A stretch of DNA of 24,993 bases from Pseudomonadota bacterium. Lineage in GTDB: Bacteria > Pseudomonadota > Gammaproteobacteria > Burkholderiales > Burkholderiaceae_C. The stretch is from contig JAEWBU010000012.1 of NCBI GenBank assembly GCA_023390985.1, positions 1 through 24,993 on the forward strand, given 5' to 3'. Below are positions 13,120 through 18,892 of the stretch, in pieces (position 1 is the stretch's first letter; each line of letters opens with the position of its first letter). The notes under the pieces were generated by a model that saw only the letters and a program-made list of their open reading frames with translations, was not told the DNA's origin and ran no database searches. A program made the translations under genes and the position numbers.

Positions 13120-13218
13120 ATCGGATCGGCGTCGGCTGACGACTGGGTACGAGCCGCACCGACAGCGGCAAACGCGGCCGCGTCCCACAATGGCTGAACC
13201 CTAGACGGGGAGGACGCC

Positions 13219-13413
13219 GTGCCATTTGCTGTCTACATGATCGGTTTCCTGGTGTTCATGGCCGGTGTGGTGTGGGCCGCCGTGGTCGTCGGCGTGCCGC
13301 AGCTCTACATCACCTTCGGCGCGCTCGCGCTGATCGTGATCGGCGCGCTGGTGGCGTTCGGCCGCTCGCGCAACCGCGACCACCACGACCGCCGGCGCCA
13401 CCAGAACTACTAG
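13219..13413 (+). CDS. small two-helix membrane protein, function unknown
   Basis: This 64-residue protein starts at a GTG preceded by GGGGAGGA at good Shine-Dalgarno spacing. Two hydrophobic stretches (about residues 4-24 and 29-47) would span the inner membrane, followed by a basic, His/Arg/Asp-rich tail (FGRSRNRDHHDRRRHQNY). I do not recognise the family. It is the only complete plus-strand gene in the window and converges on the methyltransferase gene, with only four bases between the two TAG stops. Compositional regularity, the ribosome-binding site and the clear membrane topology support a real gene, but no function can be inferred. Confidence 0.7.
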   Translation: MPFAVYMIGFLVFMAGVVWAAVVVGVPQLYITFGALALIVIGALVAFGRSRNRDHHDRRRHQNY

Positions 13414-13417
13414 CCCG

Positions 13418-14266
13418 CTAGTCGGCCGCCTGCGCCGCCATCGGGAACCGCACCGCTTCCAGGTCCTGCAAGCCGAACTCCGCAAGGAGCGCGCGCAGGC
13501 GCTCGGCCGCGCTTCGCTTGCGGCGCCCGGTGTAGCGGGCCAGGATCAGCTCGTTCTTCATGCTGTGCTCCCAGCCGACCAGCTCGGTGACCGTCACCGA
13601 GTAGCCGCACGCCTCCAGGTAGAGGCAGCGCAGCACGTTGGTGAGCTGGCTGCCCACTTCGCGTGTGTGCAGCGGATGGCGCCAGAGCTCCGCCAGCGGC
13701 GTGCGCGCGAGCGACAGCGCCTTGTCCTGCCGCAAGTGCGCCGCGACCTCGGCCTGGCAGCACGGCACCAGCACCATGCCCGCCGCGTGCTTGCGCAGGC
13801 CGAAGGCGATAGCGTCGTCGGTGGCGGTATCGCAGGCGTGCAGCGCGGTGACCATGTCGACGCGCTCGGGCAATGCCGCGTCATCGGCCGCATCGGCGGC
13901 GCTGGTGTGCAGGAACCGCATGCGCTCGAAGCCGAAGCGCTGCGCCAATGACCGCGAACGCTCCACGAGATCCTGCCGGGTCTCGATCCCGAACACCGTC
14001 CCGCGGCCCGAGGCCTGCAGCGAGAGGTCGTAGACGATGAAGCCCAGGTAGGACTTGCCGGCGCCGTGGTCGACGATGGTCGGCCCCTCCTCGCCCTGCG
14101 GCAGTTCCCGCAGCAGCTGGTCGATGAACTGGTGCAGGTGATAGACCTGCTTGAGCTTGCGGCGCGAATCCTGGTTGAGCTTGCCCTCGCGCGTGAGGAT
14201 GTGCAGCTCCTTGAGCAGTTCGGTCGACTGCCCCGGCCGCAGCTGGAGTTGCTCCGCCGCGCTCAT
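13418..14266 (-). CDS. SAM-dependent methyltransferase (Methyltransf_32-like)
   Basis: This 282-residue protein has a class I methyltransferase fold with the SAM-binding motif TIVDHGAGKSYLGF (about residues 63-76), followed by ALHACDTATDDAI and VLVPCCQAEV, the pattern of the Methyltransf_32 domain family. The N-terminal region (MSAAEQLQLRPGQSTELLKE) is helical and of unknown role. The ATG at 14266 overlaps the TGA of the upstream DUF1415 gene (ATGA), which fixes the start and implies coupled expression; the open frame extends further upstream but only through the DUF1415 gene. The substrate is unknown: related proteins include RNA and small-molecule methyltransferases, and nothing here decides between them. 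Confidence 0.85.
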   Translation of the reverse strand: MSAAEQLQLRPGQSTELLKELHILTREGKLNQDSRRKLKQVYHLHQFIDQLLRELPQGEEGPTIVDHGAGKSYLGFIVYDLSLQASGRGTVFGIETRQDLVERSRSLAQRFGFERMRFLHTSAADAADDAALPERVDMVTALHACDTATDDAIAFGLRKHAAGMVLVPCCQAEVAAHLRQDKALSLARTPLAELWRHPLHTREVGSQLTNVLRCLYLEACGYSVTVTELVGWEHSMKNELILARYTGRRKRSAAERLRALLAEFGLQDLEAVRFPMAAQAAD

Positions 14267-14826
14267 GACCGCCCCGCCCCGAGTGCCTGCCAGCCCGCCG
14301 GGCCCAGCCGTTCGAGCGTCCGGATGTTCGTCTCGTAGATCGCTTCCGCCTGGGGAAAGGCCGCGACGGCGCGGTCCATGCTCTCCTCGCGCAGCAGGTG
14401 CAGCGTGGGCCAAGGGGAGCGATTGCTGAAGTTGGCCATGTCGTCCTCATCGGCGCCGGCGAAGACGAACGCCGGATGGAAGCTGGCCAGCTGCAACACC
14501 CCGGCGAGCTTGCGACGCTGCAGCAGGCGCTCGCCCTGGCGCACGAGGTCGTTGAACAGCAGGAACTCGTCGAAGCCGCACGGCACCACCAGCAGCGTCG
14601 TGTCGCGTTGACTCGGTTCGAGCGCAAGCAGGCCGGTGATCTCCGCGTCGAGGTGCTCGATGACGCCGGGAACATCGCCCGCAGCGCACGCCGCCAGATG
14701 CACCTGGCCCTTCACGTGCACCGCCTTCGCGAACGGACACAGGTTGAGTCCGATCACCGCACGCTCGAGCCAACGGCGGGTGTCGTCGAGCACCTGGGTT
14801 GCGGAGGAAGGAGAGCCGTCGGCCAT
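14263..14826 (-). CDS. DUF1415 family protein
   Basis: This 187-residue cytoplasmic protein matches the DUF1415 family: GLNLCPFA at residues 26-33, a VVPCGFDEFLLFNDL segment, FHP at 116-118 and NRSPWPTLHLLRE at 135-147. The invariant Cys30, Cys83 and His117 make a metal or thiol chemistry possible, but no biochemical role is established for the family to my knowledge. It is the first gene of a pair with the methyltransferase. A TAGAAT hexamer lies nine bases before the ATG and there is no Shine-Dalgarno, so the pair may have its own promoter with a very short leader. Confidence 0.88.
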   Translation of the reverse strand: MADGSPSSATQVLDDTRRWLERAVIGLNLCPFAKAVHVKGQVHLAACAAGDVPGVIEHLDAEITGLLALEPSQRDTTLLVVPCGFDEFLLFNDLVRQGERLLQRRKLAGVLQLASFHPAFVFAGADEDDMANFSNRSPWPTLHLLREESMDRAVAAFPQAEAIYETNIRTLERLGPAGWQALGAGRS

Positions 14827-14835
14827 GGGGGCGCG

Positions 14836-14841
14836 ATTCTA
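14836..14841 (-). promoter_or_regulatory. candidate -10 hexamer before the DUF1415 gene
   Basis: TAGAAT on the minus strand matches the -10 consensus at five of six positions and ends nine bases before the ATG at 14826. It lies in the 32-base gap after the MFS transporter gene. No good -35 is visible. Confidence 0.3.
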
Positions 14842-14858
14842 AGAGCGGGACCTTTTCC

Positions 14859-16058
14859 CTAGTGCGGGCGCGCTTGTGGCAGGCGCCTGGCCCAGGCAGC
14901 CAGCAGCAGGCCGCCGGCGGCGCAGCCGGCGGTGACGAGCCAGCTCCATTGCCAGCCCCCTGCCCTCGCGGCGACCCAGGCCACCGCGGGCGGACCGAGG
15001 AACTGGCCCAGCGCGGACCACTGCTGCATCCAGCCGACCGTGGTGGAAACAGTGTCTTCGCCCGGCGCGAGCCGCACCGCGAGCGAGAAAAGCGTGCCGG
15101 GAATCACACCGCCCACCGCGGAGAAGGCCAGCACCGCGACATAGCGCAGCGTCGGGCCGGCTCCCGTGGCGGGCAGCACGTCGGCGAACGCCAGGACGGC
15201 GGCCGCCGCCATCGTCAGGTAGCCGATCGCCAGCAACCGCGGCGCCGGCACGCCACGTTGAAGCAGTCGGCCCGAAGCCAGGTTGCCCGTCATGTTGACC
15301 GCGGCGGCGAACGCGGTGGCCGCGGCGGCCGTCGAAGGCGCGATGCCCGCGGCGAGGTAGATCGAAGGCAGGAAGCCGATCACCGCCAGCCACTGGGCCG
15401 AGTAGACGCCGAACGCGAAGGCGACCAGCCAAGGGCCGGGCGCAACCAGCGTGCGACGGATGCGGATGGTCCACTGCGCGGGACCGGCGCCGCTCATGTG
15501 CGGATCGCGCGGCAGCTGCCTTGCCAGCGCGAACGCCATCACCAGGGACAGCGCGCCCAGCAGCCACCACCAGCCTGGCCAGCCGCTCCAGGCCATCCAC
15601 GCAGGCCCGCACAGCAAGGCGAGCGCCGTCGCGAACGGCATGTACGCGCCCCAGACACCCAGCATCGCGCTCATGCGTTGGGCCGGAACCAATCGGCGAA
15701 TGAGCCCCGGCGCGGGCATGGAGGCGAGCAGGAAACCCAGGCCTTCCAGCGCGCGCAGCGCCAGCAGCGCGGGCGGGGTGCTCACGAAACCTCCGGAGAT
15801 GCTGGCGAGACCCGTGAGCGCGAGGCCCGCCACCATCGTGCGCTTCAGCCCGAGACGATCGGCCGCGAGACCTACGAGCAATCCCAGCGTCATGCCGGCG
15901 AACTGCACCAGCGACAACAGGAATCCGGCCTCGACCAGCGTGAGGCCCAGCCCCTCGCGCAATACTGGAATGGCGGGCGGCAGCTTCCCGACATGAACCG
16001 CGGCCGCGACACCGCCCGCGACCACCAGCCAGGCGCGGCCCTCGCCCGCGGGCCTCAC
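14859..16058 (-). CDS. MFS transporter, substrate unknown
   Basis: This 399-residue major facilitator has about twelve hydrophobic segments in two halves and a motif-A-like loop GLAADRLGLKRT at residues 63-74 between helices 2 and 3. A central basic loop (residues about 195-206) separates the halves. General resemblance is to the CynX/NimT-type group of MFS proteins, but no substrate can be assigned. The start is a GTG that overlaps the dgt TGA by four bases (GTGA), so it is probably translated by coupling with dgt. It is the first gene of what looks like a variable block between dgt and gltB. Confidence 0.88.
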   Translation of the reverse strand: MRPAGEGRAWLVVAGGVAAAVHVGKLPPAIPVLREGLGLTLVEAGFLLSLVQFAGMTLGLLVGLAADRLGLKRTMVAGLALTGLASISGGFVSTPPALLALRALEGLGFLLASMPAPGLIRRLVPAQRMSAMLGVWGAYMPFATALALLCGPAWMAWSGWPGWWWLLGALSLVMAFALARQLPRDPHMSGAGPAQWTIRIRRTLVAPGPWLVAFAFGVYSAQWLAVIGFLPSIYLAAGIAPSTAAAATAFAAAVNMTGNLASGRLLQRGVPAPRLLAIGYLTMAAAAVLAFADVLPATGAGPTLRYVAVLAFSAVGGVIPGTLFSLAVRLAPGEDTVSTTVGWMQQWSALGQFLGPPAVAWVAARAGGWQWSWLVTAGCAAGGLLLAAWARRLPQARPH

Positions 16059-17185
16059 GGCAGCAGGTGCCGGCCGGTGAGCCGTTCGTGCTCGCGTGCC
16101 GCGAAGCGGTCGGTCATGCCCGCGATGTAGTCGGCGACGGCGCGCTCGCGGTCGCCCCTTGCATCGAAGCCGCCGCCCATCTGCGTCGGATCGGAGACGT
16201 AGGCGGCGAACAGCTCGCGGACCACGTCCTTGGCGCGGCCGGTGGTTTCGTTCACCTGGGGATGGCGATAGAGGTTGTCCCGCAGGAACTGCTTGAGCTG
16301 CGCGGACTGGGCCTGCATGCCGCCGCTGAAGCGCACCAGCGGCGTGGCCGCGCGCGCGGCATCGGCGCTGTCCACGTCGCCGGCACGCAGCGCCTCCTGC
16401 GTGGCGTCGATCACGTCGTAGACCTGCGCGCTGAGCATCCGGCGGATCGACTCGTACAGCACGCGTCGCCCTTGCAGCTGCGGATGCTCGACCAGGGTCT
16501 GGCGGCGGAAACGCTCGAACAGCGGCACGGCTTCCAGTTGCTCGATGGTGATCAGGCCCGATCGCACGCCGTCGTCGATGTCATGCGCGTTGTAGGCGAT
16601 CTCGTCGGCGAGGTTGCACAGCTGCGCTTCCAGGCTGGGCTGAGTGCGATCGAGGAAGCGGCGGCCGACACCGCCGGGTTCGCGCTGCTCCAGCTTCTCG
16701 GCGTTGGCGCGCGAACAGTGCTTGAGGATGCCCTCGCGCGTTTCGAAGCAGAGGTTCAGGCCGTCGAAGGCGGGATAGCGCTCCTCGAGCTGGTCCACCA
16801 CGCGAAGGCTCTGCAGGTTGTGCTCGAAGCCGCCGTGCGGTTGCATGCAGTCGTTGAGCGCATCCTGGCCTGCGTGACCGAAGGGTGTGTGGCCCAGGTC
16901 GTGGGCCAGCGCGATGGCTTCGACCAGGTCTTCGTTCAGGCCCAGCGGCCGCGCGATGGATCGGCCCAGCTGCGCCACTTCCAGCGATTGCGTCAGCCGG
17001 GTGCGGAACAGGTCGCCTTCGTGGTTGAGGAAGACCTGCGTCTTGTAGACCAGGCGTCGGAAGGCGGTGGAGTGGACGATGCGATCGCGATCGCGTTGGA
17101 AGCCGGTGCGCGTGGGCGCCGCCGGCTCCGCGTGGCGGCGGCCGCGCGAGCGATTGGGGTCGGAGGCGTAGGGAGCCAGGGCCAT
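16055..17185 (-). CDS. dgt: dGTPase-like HD-domain deoxynucleotide triphosphohydrolase
   Basis: This 376-residue protein has the Dgt family layout: FRRLVYKTQVFLNHEGDLFR, LNEDLVEAIALAHDLGHTPF and FGHAGQDALNDCM in the HD domain, then FEHNLQSLRVVDQLEERYPAF and ADEIAYNAHDIDDGV. The enzyme hydrolyses dNTPs to deoxynucleosides and triphosphate. His95-Asp96 and Asp194 provide the later metal ligands. The first HD ligand, normally the His in RLTHSLEV, is Gln66 here (codon CAA, 16990-16988). This may reduce or change metal binding, or it may be a lineage variant. The gene follows aroB after 22 bases, with no clear Shine-Dalgarno before the ATG. Confidence 0.94.
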   Translation of the reverse strand: MALAPYASDPNRSRGRRHAEPAAPTRTGFQRDRDRIVHSTAFRRLVYKTQVFLNHEGDLFRTRLTQSLEVAQLGRSIARPLGLNEDLVEAIALAHDLGHTPFGHAGQDALNDCMQPHGGFEHNLQSLRVVDQLEERYPAFDGLNLCFETREGILKHCSRANAEKLEQREPGGVGRRFLDRTQPSLEAQLCNLADEIAYNAHDIDDGVRSGLITIEQLEAVPLFERFRRQTLVEHPQLQGRRVLYESIRRMLSAQVYDVIDATQEALRAGDVDSADAARAATPLVRFSGGMQAQSAQLKQFLRDNLYRHPQVNETTGRAKDVVRELFAAYVSDPTQMGGGFDARGDRERAVADYIAGMTDRFAAREHERLTGRHLLP

Positions 17186-17207
17186 GGCGAAGCCGGGAGC
17201 GCCGCGA

Positions 17208-18317
17208 TCAGGCGGTGCAGTGCCGCAGCACCTCGCGCACCATCGATTCCGGCGCGGCCCGCACGGCGGCGCGGCCGGGCGCGTCGATCACCACGAAGCG
17301 GATGTCGCCGGCTTCGGACTTCTTGTCGAGACGCATGAGTTCCAGGTAGCGGTCGGCGCCGAGGTCGGGGCCTTTCACCGGGAGGCCGGCGGCTTCGATC
17401 AGTGAGCGCAGGCGCGCGATGAAGGCGTCGTCCACGAGGCCGAGCCGGCGCGAGAGCTCCGTGGCCATGACCATGCCGCAACCCACGGCTTCGCCGTGCA
17501 GCCATTCGCCATAGCCCAGGCCCGCCTCGATCGCGTGCCCGAAGGTATGGCCGAAATTGAGGATGGCGCGCAGCCCGGATTCGCGCTCGTCCTGGCCGAC
17601 CACCCAACCCTTGATCTCGCAGCTGCGGCGCACGGCGTGGGCGACGGCGGCGGGTTCACGGCGCATCAGGGCGGCCAGGTTGGCTCCGATCCAGTCGAGG
17701 AAGGCCATGTCGGCGATCGGGCCGTACTTGATCACTTCGGCCAGGCCGGCGCTGAACTCGCGTGCCGGCAGCGTGGCCAGCGTGTCGAGGTCGCATACGA
17801 CACGCTGCGGCTGGTAGAACGCGCCGATCATGTTCTTGCCCAGCGGATGGTTGATCGCCGTCTTGCCGCCCACCGAGGAATCGACCTGGGCCAACAGCGT
17901 GGTGGGCACCTGCACGAACGGCACGCCCCGCATGTAGCAGGCCGCGGCGAAGCCGGTCATGTCGCCGACCACGCCGCCGCCCAATGCGAACAGCACGGTC
18001 TTGCGGTCACTGGCATGCGAGAGCAGCGCGTCGAAGATCCGGTTGAGGGTGGCCCAGTCCTTGTGCTCCTCGCCGTCCGGCAGGACCACGTGGTGCACCT
18101 GCGCGAAGCGATCGCGCAGCGCCGCGGACAACCGTTCCAGGTAGATCGGCGCGATGGTTTCGTTCGTCACGACCATCGCGGCCGCGGCGCGCGGCAGCTG
18201 CGACCAGGTGCCGGCGTCGCCCAGCAGGCCGGTGCCGATGACGATGGGATAACTGCGGTCGCCCAGCTCGATGGCGATCTCGTGCAGGACGGCGGGCTGG
18301 GTCGCGGGGGCAGGCAT
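17208..18317 (-). CDS. aroB: 3-dehydroquinate synthase
   Basis: This 369-residue AroB catalyses the second step of the shikimate pathway, using NAD and a divalent metal. The NAD-binding GGGVVGD is at residues 113-119. The family core VPTTLLAQVDSSVGGKTAIN follows, then the metal ligands Glu194 (AEVIKYG), His257 (GHTFGHAIEA) and His274 (HGEAVG). All expected catalytic residues are present and the length is normal. It lies 28 bases after aroK, as in many proteobacteria. A TAAACT hexamer is eight bases before the ATG, so it may also have its own start site. Confidence 0.98.
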   Translation of the reverse strand: MPAPATQPAVLHEIAIELGDRSYPIVIGTGLLGDAGTWSQLPRAAAAMVVTNETIAPIYLERLSAALRDRFAQVHHVVLPDGEEHKDWATLNRIFDALLSHASDRKTVLFALGGGVVGDMTGFAAACYMRGVPFVQVPTTLLAQVDSSVGGKTAINHPLGKNMIGAFYQPQRVVCDLDTLATLPAREFSAGLAEVIKYGPIADMAFLDWIGANLAALMRREPAAVAHAVRRSCEIKGWVVGQDERESGLRAILNFGHTFGHAIEAGLGYGEWLHGEAVGCGMVMATELSRRLGLVDDAFIARLRSLIEAAGLPVKGPDLGADRYLELMRLDKKSEAGDIRFVVIDAPGRAAVRAAPESMVREVLRHCTA

Positions 18318-18325
18318 AGCCCCGC

Positions 18326-18331
18326 AGTTTA
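18326..18331 (-). promoter_or_regulatory. candidate -10 hexamer before aroB
   Basis: TAAACT on the minus strand matches the -10 consensus at four of six positions and ends eight bases before the aroB ATG. No -35 is evident. The GCGGGG just before the ATG could instead serve as a weak ribosome-binding site for an aroK-aroB transcript. Confidence 0.2.
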
Positions 18332-18345
18332 AGGCGCGCGCCGGC

Positions 18346-18873
18346 TCAGGAAGACGGCAGCACGCCCGCCAGTTCCAGCTGCATGAGGATCATGTTCACC
18401 AGGGTCGGCACGGACGGCCTTCCGGTTTCGATGACGAAGTGGGCGGTCTCTCGATAGAACGGGTCGCGCTCCTCGTACATCTGCCGCAACCGCGCCTGGG
18501 GATCGCTGACCTGCAGCAGCGGTCGCTGCGTGTCGTGACGCAGGCGCCGGAACAGTTCCTCCGGCGTGGAGCGCAGGTAGAGAACGTGCCCCGCACTGCG
18601 CAGCACCGCGCGATTCGCTTCGCGCAGCACTGCACCGCCGCCGGTCGCCAGAACGCGCGGTTCGGCTGCGGCGAGTTCCGCCAGGACTTCCTGTTCGATG
18701 TCGCGAAAGCGCGCTTCGCCCTCGCGGGCGAAGAACTCGCGGATCGAGCAGCCCAGTCGCTGCTCGATCGCGTGGTCCGAATCGCTGAAGGGAAGGTTCA
18801 GCCGGCGCGCGAGGCTGCGGCCGACGGTGGATTTGCCGGACCCGGGCAGGCCCACGAGGACGAGGCTTTGCAC
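18346..18873 (-). CDS. aroK: shikimate kinase
   Basis: This 175-residue kinase phosphorylates shikimate at the 3-hydroxyl with ATP. It has the Walker A GLPGSGKST at residues 8-16, the shikimate-binding DSDHAIE, FRDIE and TGGGAV segments, the lid-region RPLL and the adenine-binding segment near the C-terminus. The start is uncertain. The GTG at 18873 gives the usual N-terminus (QSLVLVGLPGSGKST) and length, and has GGGACGG about ten bases upstream. A TTG at 18918 would add 15 residues and overlap pilQ by 26 bases. No in-frame ATG is available near the start. The position between pilQ and aroB is standard. Confidence 0.95.
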   Translation of the reverse strand: MQSLVLVGLPGSGKSTVGRSLARRLNLPFSDSDHAIEQRLGCSIREFFAREGEARFRDIEQEVLAELAAAEPRVLATGGGAVLREANRAVLRSAGHVLYLRSTPEELFRRLRHDTQRPLLQVSDPQARLRQMYEERDPFYRETAHFVIETGRPSVPTLVNMILMQLELAGVLPSS

Positions 18874-18892
18874 GTCCGCGTGGCCGTCCCCA

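Larger units (their letters stand above)
12329..13122. mobile_element. RAYT gene cassette with flanking inverted repeats
   Basis: A single transposase-like gene is bracketed by related repeats in opposite orientation. The left copy, AATTGGGGTCAGATTCC (12332-12348, plus strand), and the right copy, AATCGGGGTCAGATTCC (13119-13103, minus strand), share an unbroken 13-base GGGGTCAGATTCC core and about 21 of 27 positions over the wider segment. A third, shorter copy lies at 12381-12395 at the 3' end of the gene. Such repeats accompany REP-associated tyrosine transposases in many proteobacteria. No target-site duplication could be identified, so the outer limits are approximate. Confidence 0.6.

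Noticed and set aside
13087..13188. An N-terminal extension of the RAYT protein by 34 residues.
   Set aside because: The extra codons run through the right flanking repeat and the residues do not resemble the family; the ATG at 13086 gives the normal N-terminus MARLPRLTVPGYPHHVI.
12256..13218. A complete insertion sequence with a target-site duplication around the transposase gene.
   Set aside because: Inverted repeats are present, but I could not find matching direct duplications at their outer edges, so only a RAYT cassette is claimed.
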